Part shown: positions 1 through 9,206 of the stretch, one piece after another
How positions within the stretch are numbered: the stretch's first letter is position 1
How the letters are laid out: the number at the start of each line of letters is the position of its first letter
NCBI RefSeq assembly: GCF_038095555.1
Contig: NZ_CP124591.1
Coordinates: 1,426,001-1,490,000 of the forward strand
Source of the DNA: Macrococcoides psychrotolerans
Lineage (GTDB): Bacteria > Bacillota > Bacilli > Staphylococcales > Staphylococcaceae
Direction: 5' to 3'
DNA length: 64,000 nucleotides
Program-made: the position numbers and the translations under genes
Notes under the pieces: generated by a model
What the model saw: the letters and a program-made list of their open reading frames with translations, nothing else
What the model was told of the DNA's origin: nothing
Database searches by the model: none

Positions 1-635
1 GAATGGAAATGAATCGCTTCAATCGTAACCCCGCGCTTCATCACTTCAATTCCAGCGACAGGTGAATCAATACCACCTGATAGCATCAAGAGCGTCTTTC
101 CTCCCGTTCCAACCGGTAGGCCTCCAGCGCCTTTAATCACGCGAGAATATAGATATGCTGCATCACTTCTAATTTCCACGAGCAATTTATAACCTGGTTT
201 TTTAACGTCTACCGTTAAATGTTCGATATTCGATAAGATTTCTCCCCCGAGCTCTTGCTGTAAGGCGAATGTATCATAAGGGAATCCTTTATCCGAACGT
301 TTCGCATCTACCTTAAATGTAACACCCGGTGCGTCAATATCACGCGCAAGCTTCACTGCACTCGATTTTATCTGGTCGATATCTTTCTCTACTTTCACTA
401 CCGGACTCACTGAATGTACACCGAATACTTTGCTAATTCGTTTCATAATCTCTTCTACATCAGCATCTTCAGTGACTTCTACGTACATTCTGTCTCTATT
501 GGCATTTACTTTATAACCTGTTAGCGGAATTAGCGCGTATTTAATATTGGATTTAAGCTGATTTACAAATGTATTACGATTACCCGATTTTAATGTTAAT
601 TCTCCATATCTGACTAATATATGATCATACTGCAT
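1..635 (-). CDS. thiI: tRNA 4-thiouridine synthetase ThiI (N-terminal part, cut by window edge)
   Basis: ThiI adenylates and thiolates uridine 8 of tRNA and also passes sulfur toward thiazole synthesis. The reading frame starts at the ATG complementary to 633-635 (MQYDHILVRYGELTLKSGN), continues through a ferredoxin-like/THUMP region and reaches the PP-loop signature LMLLSGGIDSPVAG at about 65-110; the rest lies outside the window. It overlaps the end of the cysteine desulfurase gene by 11 bases, so the two are translationally linked. The desulfurase is the expected sulfur donor, as for NifZ-ThiI in Bacillus subtilis. Identification is from remembered family motifs. Confidence 0.93.
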   Translation of the reverse strand, partial: MQYDHILVRYGELTLKSGNRNTFVNQLKSNIKYALIPLTGYKVNANRDRMYVEVTEDADVEEIMKRISKVFGVHSVSPVVKVEKDIDQIKSSAVKLARDIDAPGVTFKVDAKRSDKGFPYDTFALQQELGGEILSNIEHLTVDVKKPGYKLLVEIRSDAAYLYSRVIKGAGGLPVGTGGKTLLMLSGGIDSPVAGIEVMKRGVTIEAIHFH

Positions 636-1764
636 CTTTGATTAACTCCTTCATTTCACGATAGATTTGTTGTAGTACTGTGATGAATCGATTGATATCA
701 CTTTGTGTTGTATATTTATCAAATGATACTCTGACACTACCCGCTATGACAGTTTCAGGTACATGGAGCGCATTCAGTGCTTCATTGAACTTTGCTCGCT
801 TTGACGAACAGGCACTCGTCGTCGAAACGCAGATATCTTCTTTCGAAAAGGCATTCACGATGACCTCCCCTTTTACGCCAGGGAAACCGATATTTACTAT
901 ATGCGGCACACCCTCTTCAAGTGAATTCACATATAATCCCGGAAGTTGCTGCACTGCATGTTCTAGCTGTTCTTTAAAATGCTGCGTGCGTGAGTATAAT
1001 TCTGTCCTCTCACTTTCGGCAATACGTACTGCGCGACTTAAAGCAACATCATTCGCAACATTCACCGTTCCGCTTCTAAATCCATACTCCTGACCCCCGC
1101 CAAATACAGTATGTGTGATGGTCTTCAGTTGATTGAAGACCAGTAAACCCTGACCTTTCAGACCATTGAACTTATGACCACTAAGTACAAAGCTATCCAT
1201 CGCATCAACTGGAAGTTCGAGCTTCCCAAAAGATTGTACACAATCAACATGAAAATGCACTTTCGGATAATTCTTTAATACTTCTTTGATAGATGTGATC
1301 GGTAATATTGCACCCATGACATTATTCACATGCATTAAACAGACTAAAGTCACATCACTGTTTAATAGAGATTTAAAGTGTTCTAAATCTAATCGCCCGT
1401 CCTTAAACTCTACATACTTAACTGTGAATCCCTCACTTTCTAGCGCACGTACTGTTTCTAGTGCTGAAGGATGCTCTAGATGCGAAGTAATAATCGTCTG
1501 TCCGAACGGTTTCTTACTTCTTGCCATACCTGTAATAAGTAGGTTGTTCGATTCAGTGGCACCACTCGTAAAAATAATAGATTGATTCTTAAGCTTCAAT
1601 ATATCTCTTATCTGACTTCTCGCCTGTTCTAATAATTTATTTGTTTCAAGCCCTTTATGATGTGGACTTGATGGATTAAAATAATACTTTTCATTTACCG
1701 TATGAAATGTCTTTAACACTTCTGGATCCGGCTTTGTTGTTGCACAATTATCTAAATAGATCAT
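625..1764 (-). CDS. nifZ: Cysteine desulfurase (NifS/IscS family), ThiI partner
   Basis: PLP-dependent enzyme that removes sulfur from cysteine as a persulfide. Visible features are the N-terminal YLDNCATT, the TSGATESNN stretch near residue 70, the PLP lysine K198 in SGHKFNG and the catalytic cysteine C319 in TSACSS. The length of 379 residues is normal. A GAGGTG ribosome site precedes the ATG. The gene overlaps thiI, so its likely job is sulfur supply for tRNA 4-thiouridine rather than general Fe-S cluster assembly. The symbol follows B. subtilis nifZ; nifS is an older label. Confidence 0.93.
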   Translation of the reverse strand: MIYLDNCATTKPDPEVLKTFHTVNEKYYFNPSSPHHKGLETNKLLEQARSQIRDILKLKNQSIIFTSGATESNNLLITGMARSKKPFGQTIITSHLEHPSALETVRALESEGFTVKYVEFKDGRLDLEHFKSLLNSDVTLVCLMHVNNVMGAILPITSIKEVLKNYPKVHFHVDCVQSFGKLELPVDAMDSFVLSGHKFNGLKGQGLLVFNQLKTITHTVFGGGQEYGFRSGTVNVANDVALSRAVRIAESERTELYSRTQHFKEQLEHAVQQLPGLYVNSLEEGVPHIVNIGFPGVKGEVIVNAFSKEDICVSTTSACSSKRAKFNEALNALHVPETVIAGSVRVSFDKYTTQSDINRFITVLQQIYREMKELIKDAV

Positions 1765-1783
1765 TCTTTCACCTCAATAAGCA

Positions 1784-1821
1784 AAACCCGGCAAACTTCA
1801 CATTGAAGTTGGCTCGGGTTT
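1784..1821 (-). terminator. Terminator downstream of ezrA
   Basis: An imperfect inverted repeat pairs AAACCCGAGCCAACTTCA with TGAAGTTTGCCGGGTTT around a 3-base loop, followed on the minus strand by a short T-rich run. It fills the gap between ezrA and the desulfurase gene. Confidence 0.7.
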
Positions 1822-1841
1822 ATCATTCGTTTCATTATACT

Positions 1842-3542
1842 CTATCTGCGCTTTGTATGAAGAATATTTTGCTCGATACGCTCAGTCACTCCTGGTTCTA
1901 CACGTTCAATCGCCGCCTCAGCAACTTCTACTGCGCGTTTATATCTATTGTTACTAAACAGGCGTTCTGCTTCAATTAACTCTTTATTAACCTCTGAAGA
2001 ATCTTTGCGATAACGGTTTCCATATTGTATCAGTTTTTCTGCATAAAGCGCATGCTCCAGTACTTCCATCGCTTCTGACTCAAATGTATTCATGGTTGTC
2101 AGTACTTTATTCACTTTATCTCTTACTTGCGTTACATTCATTGGACGCTTATTAAAAAGTTGATGCACTTCACGCATCTCAACATCAATTTCATTTTTCA
2201 TAATAATAAAGCGTTCAGGTACACTTGACAGATTTGAAGCAAGCAGTTTTCTGTACACTTCTTCTTTCTTACATTGAATATGCAATACATTATGCTGCGC
2301 TTCCTGCTCATCTTCACGTAAATTCATCAAGTAGTTCTGTATCTTCTCTTGTTTTTCATTGATCACCTTAACATGGGATTCAATATATTTTAGATTGTCC
2401 TCAACCTCTGTATAACGAATGCTTGATTTCGCAGTTTCCATCAATATTTCATCATACACTGTTATCAAACTTTGAATCTCATTGTCGTAGCTACGCACAT
2501 TCTGCACCGCTTCTTCATCAATATAATAGGTATCTTTAACATATTCTATCTCTGTACGAATTATATAGTTCGTATCTTTTGCGTGAAACAGATGATCTGT
2601 TATCTCTTCTTTTGTTAATTCTACATTGTTCTTCGCTTTCACTTCAAGTTCAACGAGTTCAACCATTTCATCGATAGCATCATTAATTTCATCGATAATC
2701 TCTTCTGCTTTGTCAAGTTCCAGTCTTGCAATCAAGGGCTCAACTAGGTTCAGCTTCCCTTTTAACGTCTGAAGCGTACTGTCTACTTTAACATGTTCAA
2801 TGTTATAACCTTCAATCTTAAGGTCTCTGCATCCGAACTTAATATCCTGAAATTGTGCAGGTAATTCTTTTTGTACATCACGAATAAGTTCTGGAATTTC
2901 TTCCATATCTTCTTTCAGTAGCGACATTTCTTCATGTAAACTATTAATATGCGTATGTGCATCGTCATAATTCCCCTCATCAATGAGCGTCTGATATACA
3001 TTAATTTGAGGTTCGTACGTTTCGATCTGTGCTTCAAGCGGCTCAGCCGATTCACCATACTGATGACGGTTAGCAAGAACGTCGCGCTTTGACTCTCTAT
3101 AGATAACCTTACATGCATCATACTTGCGCTTATCATCTTCAGTCTTATTCATAAACGCTTTAATCTCTTCTACAGACTGTCCATACTTTTTCTCTATATG
3201 ATCAAGCAAGTGGTCCGCTTCTTGAACCTTAGTTTCACTTTCTTTAAATTTAAATTTATCAAGCGCTTCATCCGCATCATTTATAATAAGCTCACAAGTC
3301 TTAATATCTTCATTTAATACAGTCTGCCACTCTTTCTTCCACTTCTCGAAGTGCAGCGCAGCCTGACCTTTTAAGTTTAATGATTTTACTTTTACAAGTT
3401 CATCTTGAAACGGTAAATGTTTCACTTCATTCTTTCTTGCTTCAATGCTTTCGATATGTGTGCGTCTTTGATTTCTCATATAAAACAGCACACCGACAGC
3501 AATCAATATCACTACAATGATTCCAACTATGATATATATCAT
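1842..3542 (-). CDS. ezrA: Septation ring formation regulator EzrA
   Basis: EzrA is a membrane-anchored spectrin-like protein that binds FtsZ, prevents extra polar Z-rings and links division with wall synthesis. The 566-residue product has one N-terminal transmembrane segment (about residues 2-22), then almost uninterrupted charged coiled coil to the end, including the KKEWQTVLNED region near residue 75. Length matches staphylococcal and bacilli EzrA. The best ribosome site, GGAGGG, lies 14 bases from the ATG, unusually far. It stands alone, divergent from the sulfoxide reductase gene. Confidence 0.95.
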   Translation of the reverse strand: MIYIIVGIIVVILIAVGVLFYMRNQRRTHIESIEARKNEVKHLPFQDELVKVKSLNLKGQAALHFEKWKKEWQTVLNEDIKTCELIINDADEALDKFKFKESETKVQEADHLLDHIEKKYGQSVEEIKAFMNKTEDDKRKYDACKVIYRESKRDVLANRHQYGESAEPLEAQIETYEPQINVYQTLIDEGNYDDAHTHINSLHEEMSLLKEDMEEIPELIRDVQKELPAQFQDIKFGCRDLKIEGYNIEHVKVDSTLQTLKGKLNLVEPLIARLELDKAEEIIDEINDAIDEMVELVELEVKAKNNVELTKEEITDHLFHAKDTNYIIRTEIEYVKDTYYIDEEAVQNVRSYDNEIQSLITVYDEILMETAKSSIRYTEVEDNLKYIESHVKVINEKQEKIQNYLMNLREDEQEAQHNVLHIQCKKEEVYRKLLASNLSSVPERFIIMKNEIDVEMREVHQLFNKRPMNVTQVRDKVNKVLTTMNTFESEAMEVLEHALYAEKLIQYGNRYRKDSSEVNKELIEAERLFSNNRYKRAVEVAEAAIERVEPGVTERIEQNILHTKRR

Positions 3543-3683
3543 TATGTAAATTCATTCCCTCCAAAGTACTACTCATCATTATAACGTAAAATGTACTTTT
3601 CAAAAACAATTTCTTGTTAATTCTTTATCAAATCAGTTAAACTATTTTTATTCATAAAAATTGATAACTACGGAGGGAATACT

Positions 3684-4151
3684 ATGTTCGATCAAACACC
3701 GATTAAAGATTATACGATGCTCGCACAAATGCTGGACGGATTACTCACTGATGAACAGGATAATATCAGCAATCTTGCCAATGCAAGTGCACTTCTTAAT
3801 ACATTTCTACAGGAAGTAAACTGGGTTGGGTTCTATTTGATGAAAGATGGCCAATTACAGTTAGGACCTTTCCAGGGATTACCGGCATGTGTTCAAATTC
3901 CGGTTGGAAAAGGTGTATGCGGGAGTGCAGTCAGCGAGCGCAAAACGATGGTTGTCTCTGACGTACATCAGTTCCCTGGTCATATTGCATGTGATGCAAA
4001 TTCTCAATCAGAAATTGTCGTACCTATTATTAAAGATGGAGAAATATTCGGTGTGCTCGATATCGATGCGCCGATTAAATCTAGATTTACAGAAGAAGAT
4101 CAAGCAGGTATCGAACAATTCGTAAAGATTCTCGAAAAACATTTATATTAA
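3684..4151 (+). CDS. msrC: Free methionine-(R)-sulfoxide reductase (GAF domain)
   Basis: Reduces free methionine-R-sulfoxide with thioredoxin electrons. The 155-residue product is a single GAF domain. Cysteines C69 (PACV), C79 (GVCG) and C103 (IACD) have the same 10 and 24 residue spacing as the three catalytic cysteines of E. coli fRMsr, and the SEIVVPI strand follows. A GGAGGG ribosome site is well placed. It sits between ezrA and rpsD, as in other staphylococci, where it is often labelled only GAF-domain protein. Confidence 0.93.
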   Translation: MFDQTPIKDYTMLAQMLDGLLTDEQDNISNLANASALLNTFLQEVNWVGFYLMKDGQLQLGPFQGLPACVQIPVGKGVCGSAVSERKTMVVSDVHQFPGHIACDANSQSEIVVPIIKDGEIFGVLDIDAPIKSRFTEEDQAGIEQFVKILEKHLY

Positions 4152-4153
4152 TA

Positions 4154-4182
4154 TTGACTTCTTACACTAAAGTCACTATAAT
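4154..4182 (+). promoter_or_regulatory. rpsD promoter
   Basis: TTGACT (4154-4159) and a perfect TATAAT (4177-4182) are separated by exactly 17 bases. This sigma-A type promoter starts just behind the msrC stop codon and is about 185 bases upstream of the rpsD start, leaving a long leader. Confidence 0.85.
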
Positions 4183-4189
4183 GAAATCT

Positions 4190-4360
4190 ATGTGAATAAA
4201 CGAAGATAGCAGATAAATATTAATACGCGCTATAGTATCCCCTATGTTGGCGTGTTGTGTAACTGAAGCTATAAGGCGAAGGCACGGAATGATACTATAT
4301 CGTATTAGGCATTTATCATATTTTTGTTTTTTACATAAAAAACAAAAACAGAGGAGGAGT
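4190..4360 (+). promoter_or_regulatory. Probable S4-binding leader of rpsD
   Basis: About 175 untranslated bases separate the predicted transcription start from the rpsD ribosome site. The stretch has complementary segments, for example GATACTATA near 4290 against TATAGTATC near 4230, and can fold. Repression of rpsD by its own product through a leader structure is established in B. subtilis. Assigning this leader to that mechanism is inference from position and foldability. Confidence 0.45.
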
Positions 4361-4366
4361 CACATT

Positions 4367-4969
4367 ATGGCTCGTTTTACAGGTTCAACTTGGAAAAAAT
4401 CTCGTCGTTTAGGAATTTCTTTAAGCGGCACTGGTAAAGAATTAGAAAGACGCCCTTACGCACCAGGACAACACGGTCCTAACCAACGTAAAAAATTATC
4501 TGAGTATGGTTTACAATTACAAGAGAAACAAAAATTACGTTATATGTACGGAATCAACGAACGTCAATTCCGCACAATCTTTGATCGTGCTGGTAAAATG
4601 AAAGGTATCCACGGTGCTAACTTCATGGCACTTTTAGCATCTCGTTTAGATGCAGTAGTATACCAATTAGGTTTAGCACGTACACGTCGTCAAGCACGTC
4701 AATTAGTTAACCACGGTCACATCATGGTAGATGGCGCTCGCGTAGACATCCCATCATACCAATTAAAACCTGGTCAAGTAATTTCAGTTCGTGAAAAATC
4801 ACAAAAATTAAACATCATCGCTGAATCAGTTGAGTTATCAAACCACGTTCCTGAATACTTAACATTCGACGCTGAAAAATTAGAAGGTACATTTGTACGC
4901 GTTCCAGAACGTAGCGAATTATCTGCTGAAATTAACGAACAATTAATCGTTGAGTACTACTCACGTTAA
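4367..4969 (+). CDS. rpsD: 30S ribosomal protein S4
   Basis: Primary 16S rRNA-binding protein of the small subunit body. The product is 200 residues (MARFTGSTWKKSRRLG...), with the S4 RNA-binding domain from about residue 90 (SRLDAVVYQLGLARTRRQAR). The start is set by AGAGGAGGAGT just upstream; an open frame extends to 4244 but that part is leader RNA. Codon use is strongly biased, as expected for a ribosomal gene. A strong promoter and terminator make it a single-gene unit. Confidence 0.98.
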   Translation: MARFTGSTWKKSRRLGISLSGTGKELERRPYAPGQHGPNQRKKLSEYGLQLQEKQKLRYMYGINERQFRTIFDRAGKMKGIHGANFMALLASRLDAVVYQLGLARTRRQARQLVNHGHIMVDGARVDIPSYQLKPGQVISVREKSQKLNIIAESVELSNHVPEYLTFDAEKLEGTFVRVPERSELSAEINEQLIVEYYSR

Positions 4970-5005
4970 TAAGTGCTTTGAAAGACTTTCGTCTTTCTAT
5001 TATTC

Positions 5006-5047
5006 CGAACACTTCAGAATCATTGTTTCTGAAGTGTTCGTTTTTTG
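5006..5047 (+). terminator. rpsD terminator
   Basis: CGAACACTTCAGAA pairs perfectly with TTCTGAAGTGTTCG around a 7-base loop and is followed by a run of T. Strong intrinsic terminator. Confidence 0.92.
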
Positions 5048-5077
5048 TTTTATATGGATAGATAAGGAGAATATAAA

Positions 5078-5524
5078 ATGAAACATACATTTAACTGTAC
5101 TGCTAAATTTAACGGCGGCTATCACGGTGTGGGTACGATAGAAAACAGAAATCTTAAGACTGAAATATCAATACCGAAAGAAATGAATGGACCTGATATC
5201 GGTACCAATCCAGATGAGATGCTTTTATCATCTGCAGTTACATGCTTTACAATAACATTAAGTTCTATGTTTGAACGTAATAATATTCCGGTTGAAATAG
5301 ATTATGTGCATGCTAGCGCGACGATCAATAGTGAAAAACAAGTATTAACATATGAAAGCATTACTTACAATGTCTATTTGATCAGCACAGCACAAATGGA
5401 TGAGCAAAGAATAGTAAGATATGTTAATAAATCCGAAGAAACTTGTATGATTACACGTGCTCTAAAAGGTAATGTTGAAGTTTCAATTGAAAATATTTAT
5501 TTAAATAATAATATAGTAATATAA
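5078..5524 (+). CDS. OsmC/Ohr family protein
   Basis: OsmC-type proteins reduce organic hydroperoxides through two cysteines. The 148-residue product shows the family pattern: an N-terminal beta region, GTNPDEMLLSSAVTCFTITL in the middle with one cysteine at about residue 66, and a second cysteine near residue 128 (EETCMITRAL). Substrate specificity cannot be read from the sequence. AAGGAG lies at good distance and a terminator follows, so it is monocistronic. Confidence 0.85.
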   Translation: MKHTFNCTAKFNGGYHGVGTIENRNLKTEISIPKEMNGPDIGTNPDEMLLSSAVTCFTITLSSMFERNNIPVEIDYVHASATINSEKQVLTYESITYNVYLISTAQMDEQRIVRYVNKSEETCMITRALKGNVEVSIENIYLNNNIVI

Positions 5525-5537
5525 TAATTTACGTATA

Positions 5538-5567
5538 AAACTATTTCGGTAGCCGGAATAGTTTTTT
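5538..5567 (+). terminator. Terminator after the OsmC gene
   Basis: AAACTATTTCGG and CCGGAATAGTTT pair with one mismatch around a 3-base loop, then a T run. Confidence 0.8.
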
Positions 5568-5615
5568 ATAGCATTTAATCTAAGATAAATTATATTAAAC
5601 AAATAATATAATTTA

Positions 5616-5629
5616 TGATATCGTTTACA
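5616..5629 (+). promoter_or_regulatory. CcpA operator (cre) candidate upstream of the symporter gene
   Basis: TGATATCGTTTACA matches the published degenerate consensus TGWNANCGNTTWCA at all 14 positions. It lies about 140 bases upstream of the -35 box of the symporter gene, within the 300-base non-coding interval 5525-5825, which otherwise holds only a terminator and a promoter. The upstream position could mean activation or a second promoter; this is inference. Confidence 0.5.
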
Positions 5630-5767
5630 GGTTTTTTCAAAAACATTGTCAAATGTATATGTACTCTACTTTCAGCGAATATCCTTAAAATTCACAGAGC
5701 ACGCAATTACATCATTATTAAAACATAATGACTACTTAATTTTTCTGACAATTTGTAAATAATTAAA

Positions 5768-5796
5768 TTGACAGACTTATCAATAACAAATAAAAT
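5768..5796 (+). promoter_or_regulatory. Promoter of the dicarboxylate/amino-acid symporter gene
   Basis: TTGACA (5768-5773) and TAAAAT (5791-5796) with a 17-base spacer. The predicted transcript starts near 5803, after an in-frame ATG at 5799, which rules that ATG out as the main start. Confidence 0.8.
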
Positions 5797-5825
5797 ACAT
5801 GAGTACGAAAGAAAAGAGGTATGAT

Positions 5826-7136
5826 ATGAGTTCAGTTACAGAAATTAAAAAAACAAAAAAGAAAAAGTTTATAAGTTTACCGATGCAAATATTACTTGCA
5901 TTAATATTAGGCGTTGTCGTCGGCGCCCTACTTAATGGTCAGAAAGAATACGTTAACTACTTTCAGCCACTAGGTGATGTCTTCTTACATCTTATTAAAA
6001 TGATTGTTGTACCGATTGTATTCTGTTCACTCGTAATTTCTATTGCTGGTACAGGCGATATGAAAACTGTTGGCCGTTACGGCTGGAAGACGTTACTGTA
6101 CTTTGAAATTATTACGACATTAGCCATTGGTCTCGGAATTATATTTGCAAATGTCTTTAAACCAGGTGCCGGTATCAACAAAGATCTATTACCTAAAGGT
6201 GATGTAACAAAGTATACGACAAATGCAGAAGCTGCTGCAGAGTCCACATATGGTAATCATATGATTGATACAATCGTTAATATTATTCCGACGAATATTA
6301 TTGATTCTATGGCACAAGGTCAATTATTACCGGTTATCTTCTTCTCGGTATTCTTCGGTCTTGGGTTAGCTGCAATTGGTAAAAAAGGTGATCCAGTACG
6401 CGCTTTCTTTGACGGCTTCTTAGATGTTATCTTCTGGATGACGAATCAAATCATGAAATATGCACCAATTGGTGTATTTGCATTTATGGCAGTAACAATC
6501 ATCAATTTAGGGTTAGGTGCATTGATTCCACTTGGGAAGTTAGCACTTGTTGTTGCAGGATCAATGGTATTCTTCATTATTGTCGTGCTCGGTGCTGTTG
6601 CAGCAATGTGTAAGATCAATATCTTCCACCTATTGCGCATATTAAAGGACGAGTTACTGCTTGCATTCTCAACGTCAAGTTCAGAGACTGTATTACCTAC
6701 CATCATGGACAAGATGGAGAAATTTGGTGCACCGAAAGAAATCGTATCTTTTGTTATACCGACAGGTTATACATTCAACCTTGATGGTTCAGCATTGTAT
6801 CAATCTATTGCAGCACTTACAATCGCTCAAATGTACGGTGTTCATTTATCGGTGACTGAGCAACTTGTATTATTATTAACATTGATGCTGACATCTAAAG
6901 GTATGGCTGCTGTACCAGGTACATCAATCGTCGTTTTGATTACGACTTTAACAGCAATGAATATTCACCCTGAGGGCCTAGCACTTATCATTGGTATTGA
7001 CCGTATCTTAGATATGATGCGTACAGTTGTTAACGTAGTCGGCAACTCTTTATCAACACTTGTCATTGCAAGATGGGAAAATCGTCTTGATTATGAAAAA
7101 GGCCGTAAATATTACGAAACATATTTAAATAAATAA
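5826..7136 (+). CDS. Dicarboxylate/amino acid:cation symporter (DAACS family)
   Basis: Sodium- or proton-coupled uptake of glutamate, aspartate or C4-dicarboxylates, as for GltT/GltP/DctA. The 436-residue product has about eight membrane segments plus two re-entrant loops. Family signatures are the serine-rich STSSSETVLP near residue 285 and TFNLDGSALY near residue 315. The start at 5826 is chosen because AAGAGG is 6 bases upstream and the promoter excludes the ATG at 5799. The substrate cannot be fixed by eye. It faces hutH tail to tail; histidine breakdown yields glutamate, but a functional link is only suggestive. Confidence 0.9.
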   Translation: MSSVTEIKKTKKKKFISLPMQILLALILGVVVGALLNGQKEYVNYFQPLGDVFLHLIKMIVVPIVFCSLVISIAGTGDMKTVGRYGWKTLLYFEIITTLAIGLGIIFANVFKPGAGINKDLLPKGDVTKYTTNAEAAAESTYGNHMIDTIVNIIPTNIIDSMAQGQLLPVIFFSVFFGLGLAAIGKKGDPVRAFFDGFLDVIFWMTNQIMKYAPIGVFAFMAVTIINLGLGALIPLGKLALVVAGSMVFFIIVVLGAVAAMCKINIFHLLRILKDELLLAFSTSSSETVLPTIMDKMEKFGAPKEIVSFVIPTGYTFNLDGSALYQSIAALTIAQMYGVHLSVTEQLVLLLTLMLTSKGMAAVPGTSIVVLITTLTAMNIHPEGLALIIGIDRILDMMRTVVNVVGNSLSTLVIARWENRLDYEKGRKYYETYLNK

Positions 7137-7149
7137 AGTCTAATTATAT

Positions 7150-7185
7150 AAAAAATAGTTCAAGGTACTCTTGAACTATTTTTTA
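7150..7185. terminator. Shared terminator between symporter gene and hutH
   Basis: AATAGTTCAAG and CTTGAACTATT form a perfect stem with A and T runs on either side, so it can work in both directions. It overlaps the last codons of hutH. Confidence 0.85.
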
Positions 7186-8678
7186 TATGCTGATTGTTTC
7201 AAGTAATCGGACACGACTTTGATATCTTTATGGAACTGTCTATCTTCTGTTATCGATGGTACAAACTCTCGATATTCTTCGTATTTCTTCTTCGTTTTCG
7301 GTGATAGCTTGTCTACACCTTTTAATTCTACTGCCTGCAGTGCAATCACACATTCTATGGCAAGTACATTCCTGACATTCTCTACAATCTGATACCCATG
7401 GCGTGAAGCAATCGTACCCATTGACACATGATCCTCCTGATTGGCAGATGAAGGAATAGAATCTACACTTGCAGGATGCGCCAATGTCTTATTTTCAGAA
7501 ACTAAACTTGCAGCAGCATATTGCATAATCATCGCACCACTCTGCAGACCTGGCTGTGGACTTAAAAATGCAGGAAGATCGCCATTTAACTGTGGATTAA
7601 CAAGCCTTTCTATACGACGTTCTGATACATTTGAGAGCTCACTTACACCTATTTTCAAGAAATCTAGTGCAAATGCAACGGGCTGACCGTGGAAGTTCCC
7701 TCCTGAAATAACAAGCGTTTCATCACCTTTATCAAAGATGAGCGGATTATCATTCGCAGCATTCATTTCACATTCCAGCTTTTCTTTAGCATAGTTCAGT
7801 ACTTGAAAACTCGCACCATGGATTTGAGGGATACACCTTAACGAATAGGCATCCTGGACTCTTAATTCGCCTTGACGCGTTGTTAATGATGAGCCTTCCA
7901 GCCAGTCTAGCATTCTATTTGCAACACCTAACTGTTCTTCTGAATTTCTAACGATATGCACGTGTTCATTATATGCATCGACAATGCCATTCAATGCTTG
8001 GTGCGTGAGAGCAGCAATCCATTCAGCATCATACGCTAATTGTTCCGCTTCAATATAACTAATCACGCCTTGGCTCGTCATCGCCTGTGTCCCATTAATC
8101 AGTGCAAGACCTTCTTTCGCTCGTAATGTATGCGGTGCACGATTCAATGATTGTAAGACTTTACTACTTTCTTGTCTTACCCCTTTATAGATTACTTCTC
8201 CTTCACCGACTAATGCTAATGCTAAATGTGATAAGGGGGCTAAGTCTCCCGAAGCTCCTAAAGAACCTTGTGCTGGTATAACTGGGATAATACGTTGATT
8301 GATGAAAAAGACAAGCTGTTCGACAAGTTCAGTGCTTACTCCGGAATGCCCTTTTAACATCGTATTTAATCTTAAGATCATCATCACGAGCGCTACGTCG
8401 TCATTAAACGGTTCCCCTACCCCACATGCATGTGACCGTATTAAATTTAGCTGTAAATCCTCGTATTTATCCTGATCAATAAGAACATCGCTAAACAATC
8501 CAAACCCCGTAGTAATACCATAGATCGTCTCTTCATTGGCAATAATATCATCAACAATTTTCCTGCTTTGTTTAACGCGTGATAACGCTTCTTCACAAAT
8601 TTCAACATTCTGATTTCCAGCAATTAAAGCCTTAATTGATTCAATCGTTAGATTTCGGCCATTTAAAACTAAATTCAT
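7176..8678 (-). CDS. hutH: Histidine ammonia-lyase
   Basis: First step of histidine degradation: L-histidine to trans-urocanate plus ammonia. From the ATG at 8678 the product is 500 residues. The Ala-Ser-Gly triad that forms the MIO electrophile is at 142-144 in GSLGASGDLAPLSH, and the SANQEDHVSM stretch lies near residue 380. The start is chosen because AAAGGGG precedes it; an open frame reaches 8735. No hutU, hutI or hutG is nearby, so the pathway genes are dispersed or incomplete here. Confidence 0.96.
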   Translation of the reverse strand: MNLVLNGRNLTIESIKALIAGNQNVEICEEALSRVKQSRKIVDDIIANEETIYGITTGFGLFSDVLIDQDKYEDLQLNLIRSHACGVGEPFNDDVALVMMILRLNTMLKGHSGVSTELVEQLVFFINQRIIPVIPAQGSLGASGDLAPLSHLALALVGEGEVIYKGVRQESSKVLQSLNRAPHTLRAKEGLALINGTQAMTSQGVISYIEAEQLAYDAEWIAALTHQALNGIVDAYNEHVHIVRNSEEQLGVANRMLDWLEGSSLTTRQGELRVQDAYSLRCIPQIHGASFQVLNYAKEKLECEMNAANDNPLIFDKGDETLVISGGNFHGQPVAFALDFLKIGVSELSNVSERRIERLVNPQLNGDLPAFLSPQPGLQSGAMIMQYAAASLVSENKTLAHPASVDSIPSSANQEDHVSMGTIASRHGYQIVENVRNVLAIECVIALQAVELKGVDKLSPKTKKKYEEYREFVPSITEDRQFHKDIKVVSDYLKQSAYKK

Positions 8679-8919
8679 TACACCATCCCCTTTGTTATAA
8701 TTTTCTAATAATTCTAACAAATGAATTATATCCAATAAACATTAGGAGCACAATAGATTTTCTGAAAGTTATGCTTAGGTATCAAGCTACCAATTTAATA
8801 TGTTATCTCTTTAAATAAATAAAGTAACGACGCCAATTATATTTGAATACTCTAAAACATCTTTATTTATATGCAAAAGTATTATATAATGAATTAATAT
8901 AAACAATGAGGGTGATTTT

Positions 8920-9126
8920 ATGCAAATATTGCCACAACTTTTTAAAGGTAAATTAACTGCGTATCAGATTTCTACGGCAACAGATATTGATATTGCAACG
9001 ATTGAATCCCTTTTTGAAGATGAAGCAGCTGTTTCATCATTGGATGAAGCCACATATCTTACATTAAAACAATTAGAAGATGAACTTTTCAATAACGACC
9101 ATAGAACAGGAGAAACAACTGCATAG
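8920..9126 (+). CDS. Small acidic protein of unknown function
   Basis: A 68-residue product with a good GAGGGTG ribosome site and a TATAAT box at 8885-8890. Residues 11-31 (LTAYQISTATDIDIATIESL) have the spacing of a helix-turn-helix, followed by an acidic helix. I do not recognise a named family. It stands in front of a second small gene in the same direction. The preceding 240 bases (8679-8919) hold the outward promoters of hutH and this gene and nothing else I can identify. Confidence 0.6.
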   Translation: MQILPQLFKGKLTAYQISTATDIDIATIESLFEDEAAVSSLDEATYLTLKQLEDELFNNDHRTGETTA

Positions 9127-9206
9127 CTTGTTTCTTTTTTTGTTTGATTATTTTGTTTAACGGGTATGTTCTTATTATAGATACAAAAAGGAAGAAGGTG
9201 TGAATC

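Noticed and set aside
4244..4366. N-terminal extension of rpsD by 41 residues
   Set aside because: The strong ribosome site and the family N-terminus are at 4367, and the extension is leader RNA with foldable sequence.
5799..5825. Earlier ATG for the symporter gene
   Set aside because: It lies before the predicted transcription start and has no ribosome site; the ATG at 5826 has AAGAGG.
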